Below are positions 12,312 through 23,733 of a stretch of 64,000 bases of DNA, piece by piece (the first letter of the stretch is position 1; each line of letters begins with the position of its first letter). This stretch comes from Stropharia rugosoannulata (taxonomy: Eukaryota; Basidiomycota; Agaricomycetes; Agaricales; Strophariaceae): positions 1,240,001 to 1,304,000 of the forward strand of contig JANCIK010000013.1 in the NCBI GenBank assembly GCA_028532985.1, given 5' to 3'. The notes below the pieces were generated by a model. The model ran no database searches. It was not told where the DNA came from and was given only the letters and a program-made list of their open reading frames with translations. The position numbers and the translations under genes were made by a program.

Positions 12312-12400
12312 CACCGTCACAAAGGTCGCAAAGGTCGCAAAGGTCGCAAAGGTCGCAAAAGTCGCAAAAGTCGCAAAAGTCGCATACAGTCGCAAAGGTC
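12312..12400 (+). repeat. 9-bp minisatellite GGTCGCAAA
   Basis: About nine head-to-tail copies of GGTCGCAAA and its variant AGTCGCAAA; degenerate copies continue to about 12440 (AGTCGCACACATAGGTCGC). The period is a multiple of three, so all frames stay open, but I see no gene that uses it. It lies between the start side of the second KDZ gene and the small gene at 12578. Confidence 0.9.
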
Positions 12401-12577
12401 GCATATAGTCAGTAGTCGCACACATAGGTCGCATATTTCAGGCAAAAATATAATTATACACCGTACATATACATGTAGACATACATTGAAACTTAGTCCA
12501 CGTAAGGTGGCCGCTTGTTTGAGTATATAAAGAACTCATGTAATTCTACGATGTCTACTATGAAACACTGAACCATA

Positions 12578-13280
12578 ATGACTCGTACATCCTCATCTGG
12601 CAATGTAGGCAAAGATGGACTTACTAAACACCAACGATACTATCTCAAGTACGTTTGTAGTCCAATTTCATTGACATATTTATATTTACGAAAGTATAGA
12701 CATAAACAAGTCATAAATGAGAAAAACTCCAGACGTTATAAGGAAAAGCATATGTCGCAAAGGTGAGCACTATTTATAAGTATATGTATCAATTCAGAAC
12801 CGTCTACTTAGCATTGATCAAATTAGACAAAAGAGCGGTTTGGATACTACTCTCTGTGTTTCTGGGAGCCCAGAGAACATGCCTCAAGCAATCGAAGAAT
12901 CAGCATGTTCCAACAGCTCTAGCATCCAGATATACACACCATCCAACAATGTTGATGAGCTTGAATCAAAAGCAAATATGTGGATCACTCAGTGGCATGA
13001 AAGCCGTGGTTCCATGGTCACAAAAACCAGGGGTGTAGGTAAATTCAAGGCCAGAATTAGCAGTACTTGCTGGCTCAAGATTGAAGAAGATGGAGAAGAT
13101 CTTGAATTGATCATCTCATGTGCAATGAGTGACGCAAAGGGAAACGACTACCACAGACTTTCAACTGCAAGAGAGATAGTCTCACGGGCACTTGGAGCAA
13201 TAGGCTTTTTGTGTGCCAATAATATTACTGAGCCGGATCTTACATATATTCTTCACAGAGGACACTCGAGGGCAAGATAG
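12578..13280 (+). CDS. Small protein with basic N-terminal segment, unknown function
   Basis: Three exons fit: 12578-12648, 12700-12762 and 12812-13280, with introns of 51 and 49 nt (GTACGT...TATAG, GTGAGC...TTAG), giving 603 nt and a 200-aa protein. The start is MTRTSSSGNVGK. Residues about 15-45 are rich in Lys/Arg/Tyr (KHQRYYLKHKQV, then RRYKEK), probably a charged helix. The rest is mixed alpha/beta-looking (WITQWHESRGS, CWLKIEEDGEDLELI, LSTAREIVSRALGAIGFL). I do not know the family. Exon 2 is exactly 63 nt, as in the gene at 19052, and both exons code a similar basic segment, so the two are probably related in this part. It converges on the gene at 13315-13878, with stops 34 bp apart. 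Confidence 0.75.
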
Positions 13281-13314
13281 AATAGCATCGTGTACATACA
13301 CACAGTCAAATAAT

Positions 13315-13878
13315 CTACTCCGTAAACTCGCTTTCCATCATTACCCGCTCAGCACCATTGGTGATAACAATGACCCTTCCTGCCTTCAGTGTGTCACGAA
13401 AAGCCTGGCTGGCTAATTCCTTCGTCTTGTAGCGCAAAATGCTCACTTTGGAGCCCAAGCGGTTCGGTACATTTTCCCTAGATAAGTATAAGTAATATTT
13501 TGAAGTGTAGGATCTCAACGACGTACAAGCCCTGATAGTAGCCAGGCTGAGGTCCAGTAAACTGAACATACCAGCGCTCGGTTGGGGAAACAAATTGATG
13601 ACTGTCAAGCAGTGCATCGAGATCGCCTAGACCAAGTGCTACATAATGATAAGTGCTGGTATATGGATAGTATATGTTACATGTACCAGATGCTAACAGA
13701 GACACAGCTTCGACGAATAAGTGTCAGATAAATAGCACCATTCTGCTTCAAACAGATCGATTTACATACCTTTGTGGGTGCCTTCGATGCCAGAAGAAAT
13801 CTCACGCAAAGCTGTAACTACACCAGCCATGTCACAGGGAGAGCCTTGAGAGTCTGAGTTGGCATTGTCGAAAGACAT
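13315..13878 (-). CDS. Small protein with RNase H1 N-terminal-like (caulimovirus viroplasmin-type) fold
   Basis: Three exons, 13770-13878, 13527-13707 and 13315-13477 (109+181+163 = 453 nt), give 150 aa starting MSFDNANSDSQ. The C-terminal half reads ERWYVQFTGPQPGYYQGLEN, then SKVSILRYKTKELASQAF. This fits the pattern of the RNase H1 N-terminal domain: aromatic Y-V, G-x-x-PG-x-Y, then a lysine-bearing strand and an Ala-rich helix. That domain binds dsRNA or RNA/DNA hybrids in the family. No RNase H catalytic domain follows, so it stands alone. It is divergent from the 14156 gene, with 277 bp between start codons. Confidence 0.72.
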
Positions 13879-14155
13879 GATTGCATAGTGGAAATGCGTT
13901 ATGCTGAGACTGTAGGTGGGGGGTACATTTACCTTCGATGACCCAGACTCATATATCTTAATCTGTATTTGGTTCTAGATCCGTATTGGCACTGTGATAC
14001 AGGCAATTAACTGATTATGCTTGTCAATAGCTTGTCCAGATCGACATGTGGACACAGTTCAAATGGGGGTATGATACACACGGTTAGCACAATGCTAGCG
14101 CTGTGTATATCTTTTAAGTTGAAGCTTGGCCATCTGACTGAACAAGCTTCACAGA

Positions 14156-16375
14156 ATGGGTCGCTCGTGGACGGACACCGCACAAAAAAAATGGCTGGAA
14201 CAGAAGCTCCCAGACTATGTATCTGCCTTACAGGGCGAGGAAAGTGCTCGCCGTTTTCTACTCAGCATCTATGATGAATGGTTTGCCGGGTTTCCCGAGA
14301 CCACCACCGGCATCGACGACACCAATCCAGACAGTATGCAGCAACATGCAGAAGCAATGAACCAGCGTAAAATTGTGTGTACTCTTCCTAATCTGCTATA
14401 CCTATTTACTTACACTGTGATGTGAAGCGCATTCAGAACTGGTTTGAATGGCATTCCCGTCCGCATCGCCCAACAAAAGGTGATGGGCTTGCTGAGGCAA
14501 TTCTAAAAAGCTTCATTACGCCTGCAACCGAGTCCGCAACACGTGTTACTGAGAAGCCGTCCAGAGCACCTCACAAAATCGACATATATCAACGTCTATA
14601 CCCTGCCAAAACGGCTCATGCCATCTCAGACGCCGCCCTTAAGTTCAAGCAAGACAACCCCGACCATAAGTTTGTTGCTGCTGATCGTTTCTGTATATGC
14701 CGCCAAACACTTTCGTTTATGTTGTCAGAGGAACCACCCGAGACCATGGAGCTTATTGCGCAGAAGCTTCGCATATGGAAGGAACAGCAGGAGGTCAGGA
14801 TTAGAGAGCGCGCTCAGAACTCTCTCAACTCTCGTTTGGAGTCAAAAACTCCCCAGGAGTATGACTAGTAAGCTGCTTACACGTGTCGTATCTATTTTAT
14901 GCTCATTCATTCTTTAGCTGGATCAAGCGCCTTCCTGCAATTATGCAGGAGTTTGGGGACTTTATCTCAAAGAAGACTGGCTGGACATATCACTTACTAG
15001 CTGGCGGGCCAAACCCATCGTCTCACGGCGATGTGTATATGCAGCAGTACGTCTTTACATCTGCTAGCTACTGTAACAGATACTTACCATTGCGTGTAGC
15101 TACTACTTTGGGCCGAAATCGATTGCAGGGAACACTTTCAAGGACTCATACCCCGCATTTCAAACAGGTGTTGCTGCTCCGTTTACAAAACATTTACTAG
15201 ACTGTTATCGTACATTATATTTACTTAGGTCTCATACATACTAATGCTATTAATATGTAGCCTCGAATATCCGCAATGCCAGAGTGCTACCTATTGGGCC
15301 TTCGCGCATCGAGTCGGAACAGGAAAGCCCTGCTCAGGATAAAGAAGATTCATCTTCATCCAATTCATCCATGTCCGACTCCGATGCGTCTGAGGGCAAT
15401 CAAGAATCCATGACGCCTCTGCTCTCCGGAAAGGGGAAGGAGAAGGCCCTGCCACCTGATACAGATAGTGACAGCGACCAGAGTGACGACTCCGGACACT
15501 CAGATGCACAACACTTGGACACACAAACTAGCGTCACTGTAGGCGTAGGTGTACTGCCAGAAGAGTCAGGGCAACAAGCCACGGGAAGTTGGTCTTTCCA
15601 GGTATGTTACTTGAAAATGTTATTTACCTCTTTCTTACGACGTTATTTATCTTCTGTTACACAATAGGATAACCCTCCCACTGCTCAAGGGATCGGTTTA
15701 TCAACATCAATGTTTACTGAAGCCGCATCTGCTCTTGCTCACCGTCCAAACACTGTGCCTGATCACTGCATTGATCCAACCCTTCTTCATCCGCCCTCTG
15801 CTTCAGCAATCGTTCAACCCGCTGTGTCCGACCATGTTCCGAGCTCTGCAGTCGCAGTCACAGACTCTATGCCCACATTATCCAGTGCTACGGAGGATGC
15901 AATGCTACTGGATCCGCCAACTGCTCCCGGGCCAGCGGTGGATGTAGTTGAAAAGGTGCCATCACCTTATCTCAATTCCGAATCGGCGACAAGTCACCAC
16001 AATATCCAAGAGCGGTCCGCAGCTGGCCGCACTCCTCGTCCGGTTCAATACACCAAAACAACCGCACTTCTTGCATCCTTGATAGCGGATTACACTCTAC
16101 AGCCTGCAACAAGCGACGCGCAGGAAGCCGGGCCATCAGACACAGCTGTAAGACAGGATACTGAAGGCGTCAATGAAGCCGGATCGGACCTTACACCCAT
16201 TGAGAAGCGCAAGCGGACGCGCGCGCTCAACCTTCTCAAGAAGCATGGAAAGGGGTGGGAATATGTTGAGGTCGACGAGTTCTGCGATGACGGACCATCG
16301 AAGGCGCAGAAGCTTTTGGGTAATGTTGACACCACTACTGGACGTACTCTTCGTTCCCGTGCTAAGCGCACATAA
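14156..16375 (+). CDS. 648-aa protein of unknown function, conserved-looking N-terminal half
   Basis: Six exons fit: 14156-14374, 14428-14867, 14918-15046, 15100-15209, 15261-15601, 15668-16375, total 1,947 nt. It starts MGRSWTDTAQKKWLEQKLP. The first ~300 residues look ordered: helical segment, RIQNWFEWHSRP, a region around YQRLYPAKTAHAISDA, then LPAIMQEFGDFISKKTGW and YYFGPKSIAGNTFKDSYPAF. From about residue 315 it becomes acidic and Ser/Asp-rich (DSDSDQSDDSGHSD), then a disordered Pro/Ala region, and ends with a basic segment IEKRKRTRALNLLKKHGKGW and TLRSRAKRT. I have seen proteins with this layout as expanded, unnamed families in Agaricomycetes but can give no function. The basic tail suggests nuclear location (inference). 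Confidence 0.8.
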
Positions 16376-19051
16376 GATTTAACTGATTTAAGATTTCATT
16401 CCATATGATAGCACCTCCTAACATCGCGGCTTACATATGTCTCCTGTTTCTATTCCGTTCAACACGGGATATTTATATTTGTGCCTCTCCTTAGATATAT
16501 GTGTAGTTCAACATTACACCATAATAAAGTTGAATTAACTATTAAGACTTTCCCGCCTACGAATTTATATGTGTGATGTTCGAACTTAGACTTTTTCTAT
16601 TGCTAGTCGGCAATGTGGCGAAGACTACTGTTTCAATTATACATGTTACTCAATACCACGCATTTTATACTTAAAAATATCCCAATAGCAAAATTAGACT
16701 AATTTATAGATGACGGACTACACGGAATTTTGGGGATGGTGTAGCTACTCCCAACTTTTACATCATAGATAGACTAGGTCACTATGTGAATCACATTCAC
16801 ATTTGCGCTAAGTAACCTCACAAAACACGTGTGAACATTGTGTCTCCTTACTGTAGAGATGTCAAAGTGACCAATATGTACTACACCTCCTGGTTCGTTC
16901 ACTGCGTGTTGCTGTCATCACCCGTTCTGAGTTCAACTTGACTTGTGCCATACTGCCAGCCATACTAGCTGCGTTTTGCCGCGCTGGCCGTGCTTGTGCC
17001 GTGCTGATCCGTACGCTTACCGTACTGCTCACACCATCTCCACTCACTAGCACGAGCTGTGCACTTTACCATGTGCTAACAAGAACAAATTGTGCACAGC
17101 ATATCTCTGCTACTCAGTACTACTGTGTGCACGTAAATAGTAGTACTGGCTCCAGGTGTGTAGCCCTGGTCAACCTCTATCTGCTGGTACTAAAATTTTA
17201 TTCAGCAACCCTTTTCTTTATGAAATGTGTTTTTGGACCGTGAAACGTGAGTTATACGAGTTATGTGTATAGGAAATGTGTCCTGACCTTTGCTTTCAGG
17301 TGCACAATTTTCCGGAAATCAATGGTCTAGACATTGGAAGTACCTCAGCAACCTGCTGTGAGGGGCTGGGGCTGGCCCCTCATGAAAACAAGAATAACCA
17401 TATGGTTTACAACATAGATGCACAAGAAGCGACATATCCGCCATAACGATCGGAAACTACTATCGGAAACTGAAAGAACAAGAAGAAGCACGAAATATGA
17501 AGACTGAGATATGAAGATGCAAGTTTATTCGAAGATATGAAATATGTACATGATGAAACAAGAAGACAAGCACAAGGAAGACTCAAGATGTTATTACAAC
17601 TCAATGGCAGATCAAGAAAGACAACAGCATCAGAGCAATATTGGACTTCTGATGCCGACAACATCAGATCAATATTAACAATCTGATGTAACTATGGACC
17701 CACAAGGAAGTCAATCACATGGAAATACTCATACATACGACCTGGGACAAAAATGGTGACGGATTCCGATGATATGCAAGGGTTTCCGACGACATGCAGG
17801 CGTGTGGTAGCAGAAAGCAGAAGAATCTCGACACAAACACAAGGGACATAGGTGTGGAGAGAGGGTTGGAGGAGATGTATGTTTAGGGGTGAACATGGAG
17901 ATGATCCGGCCACAGGAAGATTTCTTGTGCTTGGGCTTGGTTTCCGAAGATAAGGAAATTTGTGGCCAAGATATGAAGCATGCTGTAGTGCAGCATGGTT
18001 TCCGACGAGATAAAGACAGCACGGGCGGTCAGATCTTCGTGGATGTATAGGGAACAATCTGGGCATGGCAACCAGACGGGTATTTAAGGAGTAGAATATC
18101 TCTGTACTTCTCCAGCTTCCTTCAGGGTTAAATTCTACCTACACACATCATACCAGTTCGCATCGGAAACCATTGTTTAAACCTCGTACACTGGAAGCTC
18201 CTTGTTATAAAACAAGTAAAACCTTTTCAACGTGCTATCGTTGTACACACGTTGCCTTCGCACATTGTGAACTATAGAGACAGGCTTTTCAGACCCGTCC
18301 TACCCTACTTCGCACCTCACACCGCCCTTTCCCTTTTCAATCACCAGACAGTGTTTGCAAATCCCCCAAGTCCCGTAAAGCCTATAATGTTTCAAGCGGC
18401 TTCTATCCTATCCTTCAATTTCAGCTTGTAGACGGCAGATTTGGCGGATGTAAATGGCCCGGGTACAGTTTGTCTGGTACGTTTATTCACGCCAGTACTT
18501 GTGGTAATCTATTGACCGCCCTTTGTTGATCTACTTTATGCATATTCGTGCAGCCTTGTATTCTGGCCAAGTCGCAAGTAATTATCGGGAGCTTAACCTT
18601 CGAGGGCAGCGGTCGCAAGAAGCACAGATGCCAATCACGCCGTTCAAAGGCAAGGAAACAGAAGATCCAATGTGCATTTGCACGCCACGGCCCACCAGCG
18701 AGCCGTGATCGACCTCAAAGGAAACATGTCACGGCTGCCAGCCACCATCTCTAGACTATGCCCAAGACGGATGATGCGGAGGTCCTATGCTCAGCTCAAG
18801 TTGTAGTTGTAACAGGGTCGCTTTTGGGTCCCAGGTGAGTCTACCGAGCTGTTCACTTGCTGCGTGTAACAAACTCTACATACCTAGAATCTTTTACCAT
18901 GCATTTGTACGGGCGCCTATTGCCAACTATGCCACAAAGCGAGCAATATGCGAGCGCTTTGTATGCAAGCTTGGCAAATTAAGGCTTGGCATTGGCCTCA
19001 AGCTTAAGCCTGTTGCTGGGCCCTGTCACATCTTGCTTCCCGCGCTCATTA
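16376..19051. other. 2.7-kb gene-free stretch, possible solo LTR
   Basis: No gene supported. Between about 17430 and 18320 the string TTTCCGA or its complement TCGGAAA recurs at least six times, and there is a TATTTAAGG box near 18080 followed by a pyrimidine-rich leader. This resembles an LTR promoter, but I found no second copy or clear target-site duplication, so a solo LTR is only a guess. Confidence 0.3.
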
Positions 19052-19487
19052 ATGCCCAAGTACACGAAGGAGCAGAAAGCTATCCTTGCCAAGAAGCGCA
19101 AGCCTCGGGCGCAGAAGCAGCGTGAAGCACACGCAGGTGCCAACTGCAGATGGTATCAGAGGTATGTTGTGGAGATGATTGTCAGCTTACTATCTACTAA
19201 CAGATGTTTACGGTAGGAATAAAGATACTGCGCGCGTAAAAGCTCGTGAAAGAATGAGGAAAAAAAGGGCTAAAGACAAGTAAGTACATAATAACACAAA
19301 CAGCTCGCGTTCTCACCGTTCGAATAACAGAGAGTTTGAGCATGAGCAAACTCTCATTCTAGCTAGAGAAATGGATGCAGAGCGGCAACGTGAAGCCAAT
19401 GAAATGAGAGCCATGCTGTCAGAACATGAGAGGCAGGCCTGGGACGACTTTGATCAGTTCATGCAGGAAAGTGTTTGCGAAGATTGA
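19052..19487 (+). CDS. 109-aa charged helical protein, unknown function
   Basis: Exons 19052-19161, 19217-19279 and 19331-19487 (110+63+157 = 330 nt) give 109 aa starting MPKYTKEQKAILAKKRKP. The protein is almost wholly helical and charged: a Lys/Arg N-terminus, RWYQRNKDTARVKARERMRK across the second exon, then an acidic/Glu-rich coiled segment ending FDQFMQESVCED. The 63-nt middle exon, its phase and its basic coding content match the gene at 12578. The last 29 nt overlap the convergent gene 19459-20282, if both models are right. Confidence 0.7.
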
Positions 19488-20282
19488 AACTCAGAGGTAC
19501 TACGGTGTGTGTACGCTTCCCCTTAGGGACTGGGGGAACCGGCAAGGAGGAAATTGGCACCAGCGATGCGTGCTTGCGTTTAGCAGGCGCTGCGGGGGCA
19601 GGAACAGGCGGAACCGGGGAGGTGCGCACAGGAGGCTCCGGCGAAGGAGAAGGAGGTGGGGGTGTGGACGAAGCACGCGAAGGCACTGGAGGGGGCGCGG
19701 GTACAGTCGCAGGAGGAACCACCACCTCTACCTCTGGGCCAGTCATCTCCACGTCGAGGTTGTTCACCTCAAGAGGGAGGTAGAGAAGGCGGGGCTCGGG
19801 CTCGGCCCCAGGGGTCCAGGAAGGCGGGAATGCGGTGAGGAACGCGTGCTTATAGGATGGCAGCTAAGAGAGCATGAGCGTAGCGCAGCAAACAAGAAGG
19901 GATAAATACTTACCGGCTCAAGATCAGACTCCGTATACCATACGGTGCGCTGAGTAGGGTCTGAGGAAGACCAGCCATACACGGGGTTGTCATCTTCGAA
20001 CGCGAGCAACGAGAGCAGGAGAACGAGCTCGCGCGTGCCCGCATGGTGAGAGGCGTCGGTGGGGAAGGCGAGCAGGTGATGTTCGAGGGCGAACCCGAAC
20101 TGCTCGCGCAATGAGTGGAACCGAGCGGTGTCAGCCGGAGACAGCTTGCGGCGCGTGCTCAGATCCTCCAGCATATCATAATGAGCGAGGGCAGGGCGAA
20201 GGCGATTGAAACGATCGGCCTGTTCGCGCTCGCGGGCGGCGGTCTTCTGCTTGCGGAGGGAGCTGCGCTGGTTGAAGGCCAT
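19459..20282 (-). CDS. 257-aa protein with helical N-terminus and Pro-rich C-terminus
   Basis: Two exons, 19914-20282 and 19459-19863, with a 50-nt intron (GTAAGT...TCTTAG). Start MAFNQRSSLRKQKTAAR at 20282; a TATATAA box near 20384-20391 about 100 nt upstream supports this start. The N-terminal ~120 residues are helical (ALAHYDMLEDLSTRRKL, REQFGFALEHHLLAF). The C-terminal exon is a Pro/Ser/Val linker, then KGKRTHTVVPLSFNLRKHFP, then stop. Family unknown. The sudden stop after a basic motif suggests a possible missing 3' Cys-rich exon like that seen at 974-1181, but this is inference. Confidence 0.65.
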
Positions 20283-20383
20283 GAAATTGCGATGAGATGC
20301 CACGGTAAGATGGGAAAGAAAAGAAGCAGCAGGAAGGGCAGGGTGAGAAGAGGAGAGATGGGCTGAAAAGAATTCAGGGAGGT

Positions 20384-20391
20384 TTATATAA
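20384..20391 (-). promoter_or_regulatory. TATA box for the 257-aa gene
   Basis: TTATATAA read on the minus strand, about 100 nt before the ATG at 20282; good position for a fungal TATA element. Confidence 0.5.
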
Positions 20392-20599
20392 GTTTGGAGA
20401 AATGGCGGAGGAAAATTCTGGAGTATGAGAGAAGCGGACGGCGATGAGCGCATGTCGAGTAAACTTACCGGCAATATGCTAGAACAGCGTAACGCCAAAA
20501 GAAGGTCCGGCAAGGCTCCGAAAAGGAAAAGAAAAGACCTGACTAGGCAAATGTCTCAAGAAGGAAGTCAGCGGGAAGTGCGGTGCACGTATGAGTGCA

Positions 20600-21360
20600 G
20601 TGGCGGTTGCCTAAAATAAGCTAGTCAAGAAAAGTCGGGCGGGGATACCTGAAAAGGAAGGAAAGAGGATGGATAGAGATAGTGACTCCGGCGGAGGCGC
20701 TGTAGTAGCAGCGTAAGGCAGTAGCTGAGCCATAGGCAGGAAAACGGGATAAAAGGTGAACTGCTATCAAAGATGAGGTGCGCGCATCTAGAATTGACTG
20801 AGGACAGTCAAGATTTTTAGTGAGGGGGAGATGACAGGGCTGCTTTTTGGCTACGGGTGTAAACATTCAGCAGTCCCATTGGTGGGATAGCTGCGCGCGG
20901 GAAACACAGAGGGACTAGAGTGAAGCCTGACTCGTAGTCTATAGCTATCAGCGCGCTTTATAACTATAAGCGCCTGCGCACACCGTATTGCGAGAGAGAT
21001 CGGTCAGCAAGCTGCACAGCCTAAAGTGCATAGTCTGGTCATCCGTGCGAGCGATCGAAGAGGCGTAGAATGGTTAAGCACCAGCGAAGTGCGGTGTGAG
21101 TACAGCTGAGCGAGTACCAAGGGGGCTCTATCCGAGATTTACTAGAATTAAACCCCTCCTTACAAACGAACTTGCAGGCACTACTTGCTATTACAAAGAC
21201 TAGAGGACACGAGGTGCGCGCATCGCACACCCAGACTCGGGAACCAGAGCAGAGCATAGATTATACTAGCCATTTAGTTGAGGGTGTTCGCTCGATCTAA
21301 GGGATAGGATCTCGCTCCGCTGGGTGTGTGTGTGTTGTGTTTTCGCGATTTTGAGTCTAG
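20600..21360. mobile_element. Decayed LTR-like sequence
   Basis: Gene-free DNA with two copies of GAGGTGCGCGCATC (near 20773 and 21209), a GTGTGTGTGT run near 21325, and position directly 3' of a gag relic on the minus strand. These suggest LTR or leader debris of a retrotransposon. No complete LTR pair could be defined by eye. Confidence 0.35.
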
Positions 21361-22370
21361 CTACGCAGTAGACCTCTCACCGGTAGTGTATTGTGCTCCT
21401 GTAGGTGCTTGAGGCTGCATGTTCATATTCATTATTCTCGCTAGCTCTTGTGCCAGTACAGCCATGTTAAACTTGCTCACTATTGGCTCAGAGAATTTCT
21501 TTAAGTCTGAGATGTCAAAATGTTCTCTTTTTATAATGACATTACTGTATCTTCTTTGGATGCCTCCATGTTATCGCCTTTATTGCACGAGAGTACAAAA
21601 AGCGCAGCTGAAGTTATCTGTTCTAATTTGAATGGGTCATCTGTATGATGGGTCGGGTTTTCAGCATGTAGTTGGGCGCGGACCTTGTTGTGGAAGGAGA
21701 AGTCGAAGCCTTGCAGGAAGTGTGTACTGATCTCCCTGTCAGTTAATCTTTCTTTTTCTTTCAAGAAGTGTGCAATTTTGCAGAATGAACAGTAGTACTT
21801 TCTGAATTGTACTGAAGTTTCCATAGGTGATCCTGCCTGTTTCTCAGTTAGCATTTCTAGGTTGGCCACTGAGTATTTCCGGTCTCCTGTAGATCCTGGG
21901 TATAAGGCATATATCTCAGCTTTGAATGTATTCCAGTCAAGTCCCTTGTTGCCTGCAAGTCTCCATAGCTCTGTGTCATCTAGTGGTGCATATTGGATAC
22001 TCCATTCAATCTTTTGCTTATCAGTTAACAAACAGGGCTCTGCGAGTTGCTCTAGTTCATCGAAGAACTGCCCTAGAAGCATTGGTGTCCCGTCAAATTT
22101 GGGTGCAGAATGGTGATTTTGCCTGGGCATAACTGGTGTAGCTGGGTTCACCATAGCACATTGTTGTGCTGCAAGTTGTATCAGTAAAGTTTCTTCAGCT
22201 GTCCAGATAACGGGGCGAAATTGTGGCTGCTAGTACTCAGATTCATCTTCTGAAGAAGTGTATGATGTAGGTGTGCATGCATTAAATTGAGGCTGTGGGT
22301 AGTACTGTGGTGTGTACGGAAGCGGTCCAAATTCAAGAGGCTGGTCCTCGTGCTGCTCCGTGGCTTCCTA
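21361..22370 (-). pseudogene. Retrotransposon gag relic
   Basis: The open block 21531-22154 encodes a gag-like segment: APKFDGTPMLLGQFFDELE, a KIEWSIQY helix, LDWNTFKAEI, then METSVQFRKYY and REISTHFLQGFDF, typical of Ty3/Gypsy-type gag. In-frame coding continues upstream through EEDESEY-like text (YPQPQFNACTPTSYTSSE) but is broken by TAG at 22230-22232. Downstream, coding resumes in another frame (REHFDISDLKKF to the stop at 21361), so there is also a frameshift near 21535. No protease, reverse transcriptase or integrase was found, so this is a dead fragment. Confidence 0.7.
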
Positions 22371-23652
22371 TTTTATCCTTTGAAAACCCCCCTCACGGTG
22401 GGCTCCAAGTTGAAGAGTAGTTTCTTCGTGTGCGAGTGGCAACTGGTGGGGACACCGTAAGGTTTCAAGAAGGACAGAGTAGGCAGCACTTCTTAGAACA
22501 AGTGTATTAGTATAGATAATATGACAATGTGCTCCTGACCAAAACTAGAAAGGGGAAACTGGGCAAGCTTCTTGCTGCCCTTCTATGTTATTTTTCCGTT
22601 CCTTAAGTACAGGTCATCTATTTATAAATCTATATCTACATGGACTTCTGGCCAATTCTTCCTGTTGTATGTTTTTCTTTAGCAGCCTCGAGGTGCGCTT
22701 GTTGCCTATAAATTTTCTTTGCTGGATTATTTTTGACATCGGCTAACTGTTGTTGTGGTGATGCCATTGACACTATCCCTTAAGCGCGCATACTGCATTT
22801 GGGCGGTGTGTGCCTTTACTAAACTGGGATGTGCACTTGTTTCCATCTTGTGTGCCAGCGTTGGTCCTCCGGCTCGTCCTCCGCGTGAGTTTCCTTTTTC
22901 TTCCAAGCTCGTGTTGCTAATGTGTGCTTCATCAGTAAGTTGTCCATTTAGTTTCCTGTTTTGGTCGGTATTTCTGTTTCCGGAAACACGGATAAGCATT
23001 AAACTCAAGAAGTACAATAGAAGCACAAGAAGTTTCTATAGAAAAGGTTATATAATCATTCTTTGGTTTCCGTATAAAGGAACATAGGTGTTCATGTGTC
23101 CTGTTTTGGTTGTTTTATTGGGTTTTATTCCGTTTTTGGGGTTGAGAAACGGCAAAAAACTAAACGGACAACTTCCTGATGTTGGTGCACTCCTGTTCTT
23201 CCTGGTGCACTACTGCGCTGTACTCAGTCATTTCACCATCCTTACAGCCTATCACATGTATGGACTACAGCAGGTTCGACTGTACTGTATACTTATAAAT
23301 AAATAATTTATAGTGCTATGTAGCTCATGCCATAACTATAGGTGCTAGTACGTGCTACAGTGCTACAACAGTCTTACCCTGTGACTATAATTAACTATAC
23401 CAAAAATCCGGTTTTTCTGATGGGTATGTATATATTACCAATATAAGACAACCTATAATATTACAGGGCAATTCCAGCGCATAGTCGTTCTTCTTGCAAT
23501 TCTTGCATGATGCATGGCCTTATACTATTTTTGCCAATTTACTGATGCAGGAGTCTCGTTCACAGAACTAAATATGTAAAAACCAGCCCCGGGTAGCACA
23601 TGAGGCTTCCACGAGGCTGCCTAGACATCTGTGCTTGACACTATTGCGTTAT
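22371..23652. other. Gene-free spacer
   Basis: No gene supported. It contains TGGTGGGGACACC near 22446, which resembles a primer-binding site next to the gag relic, but without a matching LTR this is weak. The rest shows no clear repeat or coding pattern. Confidence 0.3.
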
Positions 23653-23733
23653 ATGACCCCCAAAGTCAACCTTAAGACTCGACCAATACTTTCCACCGGC
23701 TCGACTGTTTTTTTCACTGCCTTACAATTAACT

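Noticed and set aside
12202..12530. Plus-strand frames with KVAKVAKVA or RKGRKGRK repeats as a real basic protein
   Set aside because: They are only translations of the 9-bp minisatellite; no splice context or flanking coding signal.
17430..18320. Complete LTR retrotransposon
   Set aside because: Only TTTCCGA repeats and a TATA-like box are present; no paired LTR, primer site or pol domain.
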